Assembly (NCBI GenBank): GCA_003209065.1
Contig: QCSX01000002.1
Span: 1 to 64,000, forward strand
Direction: 5' to 3'
Length of the DNA stretch: 64,000 bases
Source of the DNA: Prochlorococcus sp. AG-670-N10
GTDB lineage: Bacteria; Cyanobacteriota; Cyanobacteriia; PCC-6307; Cyanobiaceae
Of the stretch, positions 29,027 through 38,025 are shown one piece after another. The notes below the pieces were generated by a model that saw only the letters and a list, made by a program, of their open reading frames with translations, was not told where the DNA came from and searched no databases. The translations under genes were made by a program, and so were the position numbers. Positions within the stretch are counted from its first letter, which is position 1; every line of letters begins with the position of its first letter.

Positions 29027-31300
29027 CTATAACTCTACCGGATTCAAATCGATTGATAAAAACACATTTTTAGGAATTTTTTGCCAAAGATTAGACCTAT
29101 CAGGCAAAGGGAATTCCGAATTTTCTGGGCCATGTATTAATATTTGCCACCTGAATTTATTACCAACCTTTGCAATTAAACTTGGAGCAGGACCAATTAC
29201 CGTCCATTTATTATCTTTACAAAAACTTATCATATATTTCGCTAGCTTAGCCGCAGTTATTTCCGTAAGTTCGAAGTTTTCGCCAGAAACTTTTAAAAGG
29301 CATACCTTACAAAAAGGGAATAATTTTGCATCTTTTCTTAATTTCGAGCTTTCGGATAAAAATCCCTCGTAATTTCTATTTTTGAGATATGAAAGCACAG
29401 GATGACTTGGTTTATACGTTTGAAAGATAACCTTTCCTGATTTTTTAGCTCTGCCTGCTCTGCCTGCTAATTGTAGAAATAATTGTAATGATTTTTCTTC
29501 TGCTGAAATATCTGGTCGGTGAAGTAATCCATCTGCGGCAATAACCACTGAAAGAGTAACATTGGGGATATCAATACCTTTTGCTAACATTTGAGTCCCT
29601 ACAAGAATATCTGCATTCCCATTAGCAAACTTTGAAAGAATATTTCTATGACCATCTTTACCTGAGGTGGTGTCTCTATCAAAACGGAGTACCCTCAGTT
29701 CAGGAAATTCATTATTCAAGAACTCAATAACCCTTTGAGTTCCAATACCAAAAGGCTTAAAGGCATTTGATTCGCAATCTGGACAAGTATTGATAAGTTT
29801 TGCTTTATGATCACACCAGTGACAGCTAAGCCACTTTTTACCTTTTGAGCCTACATGAACAGATAAAGGTACATCACAATTAGGGCAATTTACTATAAAT
29901 CCACAATTTCTACAACTTAGAAAACCGTTATAACCTCTTCTAGGAATCAAAACTATTGCTTGTTCCTGATTCTCTTTAAGCTGAGAAATTAATTCTAATA
30001 ATTCGCCACAAAAGATTTTTGTATTTCCCTTTTTAAATTCACAACGCATATCAACAACTTTAATTTCCGGTATTTCAGTAAGAGATATTCTTTCTTTCAT
30101 TCTCAGCATCTTTAACTTTTTTTCAAAAACAACTCTTTTCCAAGTTCTCATTGATGGAGTTGCACTTCCGAAAATTAGCTTTGCTGGATTTCTTTTTACT
30201 CTTTCAAGAGCGACATCCCTCGCGTCATAACAAGGCATTGGGCTGTCTTGCTTATATGAAACGTCATGTTCTTCATCCATAATTATTAAGCCTAAATTCT
30301 GAATAGGAAGGAATACTGCGGACCTTGTCCCGATAACTATAAGAGGTTCATCTTCATCTATTATCTTTTTCCAAACTAAAGTTCTATGCCTCGAAGAGCA
30401 ATTACTGTGATATTCAAAAACCTCATTTTGAAATCTTGTACTGAATCTATCAATAAGTTGAGGAATTAAGCCAATTTCTGGAGCCAGTATTAAACAGCTG
30501 TTTTTATTAAGTAGTTGATCTTCCGCCATTCTCATATAAATTTCTGTTTTTCCTGAACCTGTTTCTCCCCATAGCAAACAGACATCTCCCGGTATCATCT
30601 CTTGCATTTCCTTATATATTTTTTTTTGTTCCTGAGTAAGATTTGGTCTTTTTAATTTAATACAATCATTTTTAAAGGAACTTAATTTAGTACTAACTAT
30701 TTTTTTTCTTTTAGTCTTTATTAGTAGTTTTTTACTAACCATTGAATTTATAATTGTGGAATTAAAACCAATCCTTAATAATTCGCTTTGCCATTTCCCT
30801 TTAAGACGCAAAATATCTATTAATGAAAGTTCTCTCTTTGTTAAGTCATCATTATTGAATCCCAAATCTATTTGAGATTCAATCCATATTTGATATTTAA
30901 AGTTTTGAGATAATTTTTTATGTTTACCAATCCATCCAGGGGGGAAAGCTGTTTTAAACATTTTTAAACTACTTACCCTATAAAACAAAGCTAGATCCTC
31001 CAACCATTCTCTCCACCAATCTTGAATCACTTTTTTTTGGACAATGCTTTGTATAGATAAATATTCAAAATTAGATTCTTCATCAAAATCTTTTTTATTT
31101 TTATCTGTTTTAAAAAAAGGACTTTTAGAAATAGTTAGTCCATTCAAGAGTCTTCCCTTAAGTCTTACTGAAACAATATCTCCAATTTCTACACCAAGAT
31201 TATTACCATCTAAATAAGAAAAACTATTACTATAACTACCTATATCAAGCAAAATCTCAAATTTAAAAGATGTGTTTGATAAATTATTACTTGCCGGCAT
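29027..31300 (-). CDS. priA: Primosomal replication restart helicase PriA
   Basis: The protein restarts collapsed replication forks. It has an N-terminal DNA-binding domain (about 10-120), then a superfamily 2 helicase with Walker A LLWGETGSGKTEIYMRM and Walker B MDEEHDVSYKQ. GSATPSMRTW and the motif VI region QLAGRAGRAKKSGKVIFQT follow. The inserted zinc-binding module has cysteine pairs CRNC, CPNC, CHWC and CPDC. The ATG at 31298-31300 is preferred over the TTG one codon upstream. Length of about 757 is normal. Confidence 0.97.
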   Translation of the reverse strand: MPASNNLSNTSFKFEILLDIGSYSNSFSYLDGNNLGVEIGDIVSVRLKGRLLNGLTISKSPFFKTDKNKKDFDEESNFEYLSIQSIVQKKVIQDWWREWLEDLALFYRVSSLKMFKTAFPPGWIGKHKKLSQNFKYQIWIESQIDLGFNNDDLTKRELSLIDILRLKGKWQSELLRIGFNSTIINSMVSKKLLIKTKRKKIVSTKLSSFKNDCIKLKRPNLTQEQKKIYKEMQEMIPGDVCLLWGETGSGKTEIYMRMAEDQLLNKNSCLILAPEIGLIPQLIDRFSTRFQNEVFEYHSNCSSRHRTLVWKKIIDEDEPLIVIGTRSAVFLPIQNLGLIIMDEEHDVSYKQDSPMPCYDARDVALERVKRNPAKLIFGSATPSMRTWKRVVFEKKLKMLRMKERISLTEIPEIKVVDMRCEFKKGNTKIFCGELLELISQLKENQEQAIVLIPRRGYNGFLSCRNCGFIVNCPNCDVPLSVHVGSKGKKWLSCHWCDHKAKLINTCPDCESNAFKPFGIGTQRVIEFLNNEFPELRVLRFDRDTTSGKDGHRNILSKFANGNADILVGTQMLAKGIDIPNVTLSVVIAADGLLHRPDISAEEKSLQLFLQLAGRAGRAKKSGKVIFQTYKPSHPVLSYLKNRNYEGFLSESSKLRKDAKLFPFCKVCLLKVSGENFELTEITAAKLAKYMISFCKDNKWTVIGPAPSLIAKVGNKFRWQILIHGPENSEFPLPDRSNLWQKIPKNVFLSIDLNPVEL

Positions 31301-31385
31301 CAAAACTTTTTCTTAGTATTGGATTGTTGAACATTCCACAAAGTGTTTTTGCACATTGTAAGTACTCTGTTCTTAAGGGAGACAT
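31287..31385 (-). other. Possible small open frame upstream of priA
   Basis: On the minus strand an open frame runs from 31472 to the TAA at 31287-31289 (61 residues). The only ordinary starts in it are internal ATGs, the first at 31383-31385, giving a 32-residue peptide beginning MSPLRTEYLQCAK. It overlaps the first codons of priA in another frame. This stretch looks distinctly less AT-rich than the rest of the gap, which suggests it is coding, is a remnant of a gene, or is a structured leader. I do not recognise it. Confidence 0.25.
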
Positions 31386-31629
31386 GAAGCTTTGATCATT
31401 AAGTGAAAAATCCGAAATTGATCTGCCTGTCTGAGAAATCCTAAGACTTTTTACTTTAGGTAATCTATAACACTATTTAAATTTTTCAACAATTTTAAAA
31501 AAAAATTATCTAAACACAATTTTTGTGAGTTAGATGTTCAATCTTTAAGGCAAATTTTACTACTAAATGTATAAAATCGCCCTAATTAAACTTTTACCTA
31601 GTTAAATTCACCGTAGAAAGGAGTCCATT
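31304..31629. promoter_or_regulatory. Divergent intergenic region, priA / principal sigma factor
   Basis: This is a 326-bp gap between divergent genes. The half nearest priA is relatively GC-richer and holds the small frame described at 31287-31385. The half nearest the sigma gene is AT-rich. It contains an extended -10-like TGTATAAAAT at about 31568-31577 and a good ribosome-binding site (AGAAAGGAG) about 7-15 bp before the sigma-factor ATG. No tRNA or clear ncRNA was seen. Confidence 0.4.
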
Positions 31630-32823
31630 ATGTGCCCAGTTGCAGCAAAATCAAAAAATTTTAATCCTAGTTCTAAGAAAAAAATTAATAAAAAAATTGA
31701 TTCAAATTTAGAAACCAGTCAAAAAGATGGAGAAATCATCCCTGATAAAGATCTAATTCAAAACTCGCAACAAAATTCCGTCGACGATAAAAGAAATATT
31801 GAAAATACTGAAGAATTTAATGGTTCTGATGAAGAGGCTAAAGGTCTTGGGAACGTAAAGCTTGGACCAAAGGGAATATACACAGAAGATTCGATAAGAG
31901 TTTATCTTCAGGAAATTGGAAGAATTAGATTATTAAGACCCGATGAAGAAATTGAACTAGCGAGAAAAATAGCTGATCTACTTCAACTCGAGGAGTTAGC
32001 GACACAATACGAGTCTGAGAAAGGATATTTCCCTTCAGTTAAAGAATGGGCTGAATTAATAGACATGCCTCTTTCTAAATTCAGAAGAAGATTGCTTTTA
32101 GGGAGAAGAGCAAAAGAAAAGATGGTGCAATCTAATTTAAGACTAGTTGTTTCTATTGCCAAGAAATACATGAATAGAGGTTTATCTTTTCAAGATTTAA
32201 TACAAGAAGGGAGCTTAGGCTTGATAAGGGCTGCGGAAAAATTTGACCATGAAAAAGGTTATAAATTTTCTACTTACGCTACTTGGTGGATTCGCCAAGC
32301 AATAACAAGAGCGATAGCAGATCAAAGTAGAACTATCAGATTACCTGTTCACTTATATGAAACAATTTCAAGGATTAAAAAAACAACAAAAGTTCTTAGT
32401 CAAGAATTCGGGAGAAAGCCTAGTGAAGAAGAGATCGCTGAAAGTATGGAAATGACTATCGAAAAATTAAGATTTATAGCTAAAAGTGCTCAGCTTCCAA
32501 TTTCCCTAGAGACGCCTATTGGGAAAGAAGAAGATTCAAGACTTGGAGACTTTATAGAGGCTGATATTGAGAATCCAGAGCAAGATGTATCTAAAACTTT
32601 ATTAAGAGAAGATTTAGAGGGAGTTTTAGCCACTCTAAGTCCTAGAGAAAGGGATGTCCTAAGGTTGCGATATGGAATTGATGATGGAAGGATGAAAACT
32701 CTTGAAGAGATAGGACAAATTTTTGATGTTACAAGAGAAAGAATTAGACAGATAGAAGCAAAAGCGCTTAGAAAGCTTAGACATCCAAACAGAAATGGAG
32801 TTTTAAAAGAATATATTAAATAA
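31630..32823 (+). CDS. rpoD: Principal RNA polymerase sigma factor (group 1 sigma-70, SigA)
   Basis: A 397-residue housekeeping sigma factor. After a polar N-terminal extension (about 1-80) comes region 1.2 ([18 protein letters not shown]) and region 2 with [26 protein letters not shown] and [18 protein letters not shown]. Region 3 follows, and then region 4 with [16 protein letters not shown] and [19 protein letters not shown]. The intact C-terminal end (LKEYIK) fits the group 1 cyanobacterial sigma factor rather than group 2. A strong AGAAAGGAG ribosome-binding site precedes the ATG. Confidence 0.95.
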   Translation: MCPVAAKSKNFNPSSKKKINKKIDSNLETSQKDGEIIPDKDLIQNSQQNSVDDKRNIENTEEFNGSDEEAKGLGNVKLGPKGIYTEDSIRVYLQEIGRIRLLRPDEEIELARKIADLLQLEELATQYESEKGYFPSVKEWAELIDMPLSKFRRRLLLGRRAKEKMVQSNLRLVVSIAKKYMNRGLSFQDLIQEGSLGLIRAAEKFDHEKGYKFSTYATWWIRQAITRAIADQSRTIRLPVHLYETISRIKKTTKVLSQEFGRKPSEEEIAESMEMTIEKLRFIAKSAQLPISLETPIGKEEDSRLGDFIEADIENPEQDVSKTLLREDLEGVLATLSPRERDVLRLRYGIDDGRMKTLEEIGQIFDVTRERIRQIEAKALRKLRHPNRNGVLKEYIK

Positions 32824-32918
32824 AAAAGTTAAATTAAATTTTTAAGGTTACAAATATTACCAAACATTATCTTAAAGTAGATGTGACTATATCTTAAACC
32901 TAATTAAACCAATATTTA

Positions 32919-33869
32919 ATGACTAAATTAAAATTAAAGATAGCTAGTAGAAGAAGTAAATTGGCAATGGTACAAACAGTATGGGTTAAAGAGCAGTTAG
33001 AAAAACATATCTCTTCCTTGGAGGTATCTATAGAGGCCATGGCAACCCAAGGTGACAAAATTCTCGATGTCGCATTAGCAAAAATAGGAGATAAAGGACT
33101 TTTTACAAAAGAACTTGAAGCTCAAATGCTTATAGGTCATGCAGATATTGCAGTACATTCATTAAAAGATTTGCCAACTAATTTACCTGATGGACTTACA
33201 TTAGGATGTATTACAAAAAGAGAAGATCCTTCAGATGCTTTAGTAGTTAATAAAAAAAATAAAATTTATCAATTAGAAAGTTTACCTCCAGGTTCAATTG
33301 TTGGAACAAGCTCCTTAAGGAGACTTGCTCAATTAAGATATAAATTTCCGCATCTTGACTTCAAAGATATTAGGGGGAACGTTATTACAAGAATAGAAAA
33401 ACTAGATTCAGGAGAATTTGACTGTATTATTCTGGCTGCAGCGGGTTTAAAAAGATTAGGATTTGAATCAAGAATTCACCAAATTATTCCTAATGAGATT
33501 TCCCTTCATGCCGTTGGCCAAGGTGCTTTAGGAATTGAATGTAAATCTGATGATAAAGAAGTTCTTAAAATTATAAGTGTCCTAGAAGATAAGGTCTCGA
33601 GCCAAAGATGTTTAGCAGAAAGATCTTTTTTAAGAGAACTTGAAGGGGGATGTCAAGTTCCTATAGGAGTTAATAGTAGTATTCAAAATGATGAAATAGC
33701 CCTAACAGGAATGGTCGCATCTATTGATGGGAAAAGACTTATAAAAGATGAATCGATAGGAAATATTAAATATCCAGAGGAAGTTGGTAAGAAATTAGCT
33801 GAAAAGCTAAAACTTCAGGGGGCTGATAAAATTCTTTCGGAAATATTTGAACAATTTAGAGAGAAGTAA
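32919..33869 (+). CDS. hemC: Porphobilinogen deaminase (hydroxymethylbilane synthase)
   Basis: The 316-residue enzyme condenses four porphobilinogens into hydroxymethylbilane. Features include [40 protein letters not shown] with the catalytic aspartate region, [11 protein letters not shown], and [12 protein letters not shown]. The cysteine in [12 protein letters not shown] carries the dipyrromethane cofactor. Length is normal. It follows the sigma gene and converges with the second pyrophosphatase gene. Confidence 0.98.
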   Translation: MTKLKLKIASRRSKLAMVQTVWVKEQLEKHISSLEVSIEAMATQGDKILDVALAKIGDKGLFTKELEAQMLIGHADIAVHSLKDLPTNLPDGLTLGCITKREDPSDALVVNKKNKIYQLESLPPGSIVGTSSLRRLAQLRYKFPHLDFKDIRGNVITRIEKLDSGEFDCIILAAAGLKRLGFESRIHQIIPNEISLHAVGQGALGIECKSDDKEVLKIISVLEDKVSSQRCLAERSFLRELEGGCQVPIGVNSSIQNDEIALTGMVASIDGKRLIKDESIGNIKYPEEVGKKLAEKLKLQGADKILSEIFEQFREK

Positions 33870-33875
33870 TTTTTG

Positions 33876-34466
33876 TTAATCAACTAATTTAGGTTCAATT
33901 TCTTTTTGATATCTAGATTCACAATCTTGAATTACTTTTACAGCTTCTTCAATTCCATAAAAGCCATTAACAGTACATGTCCCTGGTTTTTTTAGATCTT
34001 TATAATGTTCCCAATAATACTTTGTCTCATTAAGCCAATGTTCCCCAAGATCCTCAAAAGTATGAATATGATCCATTCTCTTATCATCTGATAGGACAGC
34101 AATTACTTTGTCATCAACTTCTCCTCCATCATCAAATTTCATCACTCCAATTATCCTTGACTCTACGATTGAACCTGGCACTAGTGGTTCAGTAACACCA
34201 ACTATTTCAATATCAAGAGGATCACCATCCTCATCCCAAGTTCTTGGAATACATCCATAAGCAAAAGGGTATGCGAGTGATGAATAACCAACTCTATCAA
34301 GTTTCAAATGTCCCGTTTCAGTAATTAACTCATACTTATTTATAGTATTAGAATTTAACTCAACAATTGTATTAACGATTGATTTTGTATTGTCTGTAAA
34401 AGCATCTAAAATATGCAATAAATTTGGGGTAACTCTACTTGGGGGTTGATTAAGGTTTGCCATCAA
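33876..34466 (-). CDS. ppa: Inorganic pyrophosphatase, second family I enzyme (complete active site)
   Basis: A 196-residue family I pyrophosphatase. It keeps the full set of residues expected of an active enzyme: NKYELI with Lys/Glu, LDRVG, YPFAYGCIPRTW with two tyrosines, DEDGDPLDIEI with three aspartates, FDDGGEVDDKVIAV, and YWEHYKDLKKPG with the Tyr-Lys pair. It differs clearly from the other copy at 18602-19150 and is the likelier housekeeping enzyme in this genome. It lies 6 bp from the convergent hemC. Confidence 0.94.
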   Translation of the reverse strand: MMANLNQPPSRVTPNLLHILDAFTDNTKSIVNTIVELNSNTINKYELITETGHLKLDRVGYSSLAYPFAYGCIPRTWDEDGDPLDIEIVGVTEPLVPGSIVESRIIGVMKFDDGGEVDDKVIAVLSDDKRMDHIHTFEDLGEHWLNETKYYWEHYKDLKKPGTCTVNGFYGIEEAVKVIQDCESRYQKEIEPKLVD

Positions 34467-34525
34467 AAAATTATTTTTATTTATCCTACATCCTCACACT
34501 CAATCAAATTCTAAAACGTAAATTT

Positions 34526-36031
34526 TTAGCAGAAATCTTTTATTTTCGATCTCAAATGATTAACAAAGTACTTTGATGTTAGTTCTTCTCCAGTTACATT
34601 TTTCACTAGTTTCATAGAGTTAACAGATCTTCCATAGTTGTGAATATTATTTTTTAACCATAAAATTATTTTTTCATATTCTCCATCTTCAACTAAATTA
34701 TCAATTAATCCTATTTCCTTTTCCATTTGCGAAGAGATTTGTGCACTTATAAGATGACCTAATAAGTACGAAGGGAAATATCCAAATGCTCCTTCACTCC
34801 AATGAACATCTTGCAAACAACCCTCAGCATCATTTGATGGCCTAATCCCTAAAAGTTCCTCATATCTTTTGTTCCATTCTGATGGTACATCTTTCGCTTC
34901 TAGACCTCCTTCAATTAAATCTATTTCAAGTTCAGTTCTAATTAAAATATGCAACCCATAGCTTAATTCATCTGCCTCAACTCTATTTAAACCTGGTTTC
35001 AAATGGTTAATAGATTTCCATAGTTCTAAATGATTATTTAAAGAACAACCCTCAGAAACAAAATGTTTGAAAAACCTTTTAGAAAAAGATTTTGATTTAA
35101 CTATCCTATTTTCCCAAAATAAAGATTGGCTTTCATGAACACCCATTGATGTTGCTTGACCCAAAGGCCACGCAAACCATTGATGACTCTGAGATGGCAA
35201 ACCCTGCTCATAAATCGAATGTCCCCACTCATGCGCAGTAGCTAGAAAACTTGATAAGGGTTCCCCTTCTACAACTCTAGTAGTAATCCTATAGTCATCT
35301 GGGCCTAAAGTAATAGAAAAAGGATGGGGAGATTTTGCAACAACTAGTAGATTTTCATCTCTCCCAAACTCATCAAGTAATTTAGAACATAAATTTTGCT
35401 GAGATTTAGGACTTAAATCCCAATGGTACTTTTCTGATTTATTGAGATCACTCATTAGAGATGGGATAGCTTCTTTAAGTGGCTGAAAAATTTTATTTAA
35501 CCACTCCAGAGTTAAATCCGGCTCAAAAGGCTGAGCTAAAGTTTCCCAAGGTGTGTATTTATCTGATATTTGTTTTGTCTCTTCAATACGTAATTCAATC
35601 AAATTTTTAAAAATTGGTAAGAAAATCTCAAAGTCGGATTTTCTTTTGGCTTCTTGCCAACTTTCATAACCTTTTGATTTAGCTTTAGAAAGTGCTTCAA
35701 CTAGTTTAGGATCTAAATTTTTTTGCCTATTAAATTCCTTGATTAATAATTCAAGGTTTCTTTTTTTACTTCGAATAATTTCTTGATTTAATGATTTATC
35801 TAAGCCATCTCTAAACTCATCCTGAGCAGCTTTAATTAAATCTGAAAACTCTTCAGAGGAATTTCTCTTATGCAGTATTTTTGCGATATACGTAAGTTGT
35901 TCAGATCTCCATGACGCTCCTTTATTCGGCATACCTGTATTTTGATCCCAATAAAGAGTACTCTGAATTGAGCCTAATATTTGAGTTTCCTTTAAATAAG
36001 CTCCAAGCTTATTCCATTCTTTTTCAGACAA
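34526..36031 (-). CDS. M32-family carboxypeptidase (Taq type)
   Basis: The 501-residue metallocarboxypeptidase has the zinc motif HEWGH in LATAHEWGHSIYEQGLPSQ and the downstream zinc ligand in MGVHESQSLFWEN. The LKPGLNRVEADELSYGLHILIR segment is also diagnostic of the M32 family, as is EGAFGYFPSYLLGHL. It removes C-terminal residues from peptides and presumably recycles peptide nitrogen. Length agrees with the family (about 500). No neighbour suggests a special substrate. Confidence 0.93.
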   Translation of the reverse strand: MSEKEWNKLGAYLKETQILGSIQSTLYWDQNTGMPNKGASWRSEQLTYIAKILHKRNSSEEFSDLIKAAQDEFRDGLDKSLNQEIIRSKKRNLELLIKEFNRQKNLDPKLVEALSKAKSKGYESWQEAKRKSDFEIFLPIFKNLIELRIEETKQISDKYTPWETLAQPFEPDLTLEWLNKIFQPLKEAIPSLMSDLNKSEKYHWDLSPKSQQNLCSKLLDEFGRDENLLVVAKSPHPFSITLGPDDYRITTRVVEGEPLSSFLATAHEWGHSIYEQGLPSQSHQWFAWPLGQATSMGVHESQSLFWENRIVKSKSFSKRFFKHFVSEGCSLNNHLELWKSINHLKPGLNRVEADELSYGLHILIRTELEIDLIEGGLEAKDVPSEWNKRYEELLGIRPSNDAEGCLQDVHWSEGAFGYFPSYLLGHLISAQISSQMEKEIGLIDNLVEDGEYEKIILWLKNNIHNYGRSVNSMKLVKNVTGEELTSKYFVNHLRSKIKDFC

Positions 36032-36141
36032 AAATATTTAACTTAGTTATCTATTATTTTAAGACAAAAATATTTTTCTAAGTATAAAATTTTCAAACTA
36101 TATTCATAATAGGATATTGCTTATTAGGACTTTAAATATTT

Positions 36142-36627
36142 ATGGAACAAATTTTCTCAAAATTAAACTTTATAACCAACGGGGAGGGTTTCACTGATAT
36201 TACTGATGATTTAAATTTATTCATACAAAAAAGTAATTTTGATTCAGGAATTTTTTGCTTAACCTCACTACACACAAGTTGCAGTTTGACTATTAATGAA
36301 AATGCAGATCCAAATGTTCTTAAAGATCTAGAAAAGTTCATTAAATCTATAGTTCCGTACAACTGTCATACCTCGTTATCAAAAGAAAGAGAGGAGATAT
36401 ATTATGAACATTTTCAAGAAGGAGAGGACGATATGCCAGCTCATATTAAAACTGCTTTAACAAATACTAATTTGTCTTTAAGCTTTCAAAAAGGGAGACT
36501 CATACTTGGCACTTGGCAAGCAATTTATTTATGGGAACATCGATTTAGTACAAAAAAAAGAAGTATTAGTGTACATATTATTGGGGAAAAAAAATCAAGT
36601 ATCTATAATAGTAAACAGTCACAATAA
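36142..36627 (+). CDS. YjbQ/UPF0047-family protein (secondary thiamine-phosphate synthase)
   Basis: A 161-residue protein with the family features: FTDITDDLNLFIQKS, CLTSLHTSCSLTINENADP, EGEDDMPAHIKTALTNTNLSL, and GRLILGTWQAIYLWEHR near the C-terminus. E. coli YjbQ has weak thiamine-phosphate synthase activity, but the true physiological role is uncertain. It is followed 6 bp later by phhB. Confidence 0.85.
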   Translation: MEQIFSKLNFITNGEGFTDITDDLNLFIQKSNFDSGIFCLTSLHTSCSLTINENADPNVLKDLEKFIKSIVPYNCHTSLSKEREEIYYEHFQEGEDDMPAHIKTALTNTNLSLSFQKGRLILGTWQAIYLWEHRFSTKKRSISVHIIGEKKSSIYNSKQSQ

Positions 36628-36633
36628 ATAGTT

Positions 36634-36924
36634 ATGAAACCATACCTTTTAGAAAATGAGGAATTAAAAGAACTATCTACCAAAATAGGAGGATGGAGAA
36701 TTATGACAAATCATATTGAAAGAGAATTTAATTTTAGTAATTTTATAGAAGCATTCTCCTTTATGACAAAGATTGCTTTAATTTGCGAGAAACATAACCA
36801 TCATCCAAATTTGGAAAATGTCTATTCAAAAGTAATAATTAAACTAAGTACTCATGATTTAGGCGGAATTACTAATTTAGATCAAACAATGGCTTCAGAA
36901 ATTAATGATATTTTCGAAAAATAA
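36634..36924 (+). CDS. phhB: Pterin-4a-carbinolamine dehydratase
   Basis: The 96-residue protein has the PCD core: GGWRIMTNHIEREFNFSNFIEAFSFMTKIALICEKHNHHPNLEN. The catalytic histidines are in HNHHPN, and it ends with STHDLGGITNLD. The enzyme regenerates quinonoid pterins after aromatic amino acid hydroxylation; in cyanobacteria it may recycle other pterins. Length is typical. It is probably co-transcribed with the upstream yjbQ-like gene. Confidence 0.92.
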   Translation: MKPYLLENEELKELSTKIGGWRIMTNHIEREFNFSNFIEAFSFMTKIALICEKHNHHPNLENVYSKVIIKLSTHDLGGITNLDQTMASEINDIFEK

Positions 36925-36968
36925 TTTACAATTCATAAAACTATATTAGTTTCAAAATAACCATCAAA

Positions 36969-38000
36969 ATGGCAGGAAATTTACTCCCTATTACGATTAT
37001 TAGTGGATTCTTGGGTTCAGGTAAAACTACACTTTTAAATCACATTTTAAAAAATCAAGTTGGAATTAAAACGGCTGTTTTAGTTAATGAATTTGGAGAG
37101 ATAGGTATTGATAATGAATTAATTATAAAAACTGCTGAAGATATGATCGAATTAAATAACGGATGCATTTGTTGCACAATAAACGGAGAATTATTAAATA
37201 CTGTTTCTAAGATATTAGACAGACCTGAAAAAATAGATTATTTAATTGTTGAGACTACTGGACTCGCAGATCCACTTCCTGTAGCAATGACTTTTGCCGG
37301 GGGTGATCTTAGAGAAAAAGTAAGATTAGATTCGATTATTACTATTATTGATGCAGATAACTTTGATTTTGATTTAAAAAACTCTAGCGTTGCCTACTCA
37401 CAAATTTTATATGGTGATATTTTACTACTAAATAAATGTGATTTAGTAACTGATACACATTTGAAAAAGATAGAACAATACATTAATGGGATAAAAAAAG
37501 AACCAAGAATTTTGAGATCGATTAATAGTGAAGTTGGTTTGCAAACAATAATGAGTGTGGGACTTTTCGAAACAGATAATTTTCAATTTAAAGAGAAGAT
37601 GAATAGGAATAAAGCTTCTCATGATCACTCTTCCCATTCACATGATCACTCTTCCCATTCACATGATCACTCTTCCCATTCACATGATTCAATAAATAAT
37701 ATAGAGGGATTTACATCTATTTCTTTTGAGACGAATGATCCATTTTCTTTAAGAAAGTTTCAAAATTTCTTAGATAATCAAATCTCACAAAATGTATTTA
37801 GAGCTAAAGGCATTTTATGGTTTATGGAAAGCGAAAGAAAACATATTTTTCATTTATCTGGTAAACGTTTTTCTCTTGATGATTGTGAATGGGAAAATGA
37901 AAAATCAAATAAAATTGTTCTAATAGGAAAGGATTTAGATCATCAAACTATTAAGAATCAGCTTGATTGTTGTAGATTTAATTATAAAGAAGAAGCATAA
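36969..38000 (+). CDS. CobW/COG0523-family metallochaperone GTPase
   Basis: The 343-residue protein has the Walker A SGFLGSGKTTLLNHIL, the metal-binding CxCC motif in NNGCICCTI, the Walker B region VETTGLADP and the GTP-specificity motif NKCD. A histidine-rich loop (about residues 218-239) is built from three perfect HDHSSHS repeats, followed by the C-terminal CobW domain (FTSISFETNDPFSLRKFQ). Such loops bind zinc or other metals and identify metal-transfer GTPases. The target enzyme is unknown. Many relatives in low-zinc bacteria respond to zinc limitation. Confidence 0.92.
   Translation: MAGNLLPITIISGFLGSGKTTLLNHILKNQVGIKTAVLVNEFGEIGIDNELIIKTAEDMIELNNGCICCTINGELLNTVSKILDRPEKIDYLIVETTGLADPLPVAMTFAGGDLREKVRLDSIITIIDADNFDFDLKNSSVAYSQILYGDILLLNKCDLVTDTHLKKIEQYINGIKKEPRILRSINSEVGLQTIMSVGLFETDNFQFKEKMNRNKASHDHSSHSHDHSSHSHDHSSHSHDSINNIEGFTSISFETNDPFSLRKFQNFLDNQISQNVFRAKGILWFMESERKHIFHLSGKRFSLDDCEWENEKSNKIVLIGKDLDHQTIKNQLDCCRFNYKEEA
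37620..37682 (+). repeat. Perfect 21-bp tandem repeat, three copies
   Basis: Within the CobW-type gene a 21-base unit (catgatcactcttcccattc plus a) occurs three times without a mismatch at 37620-37640, 37641-37661 and 37662-37682. A partial fourth (catgatt) follows. It encodes the histidine-rich loop HDHSSHS. Perfect identity, without even synonymous changes, points to recent expansion by slippage. Confidence 0.97.
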
Positions 38001-38025
38001 TAAAGTATTATTTAATATTTGAAAA

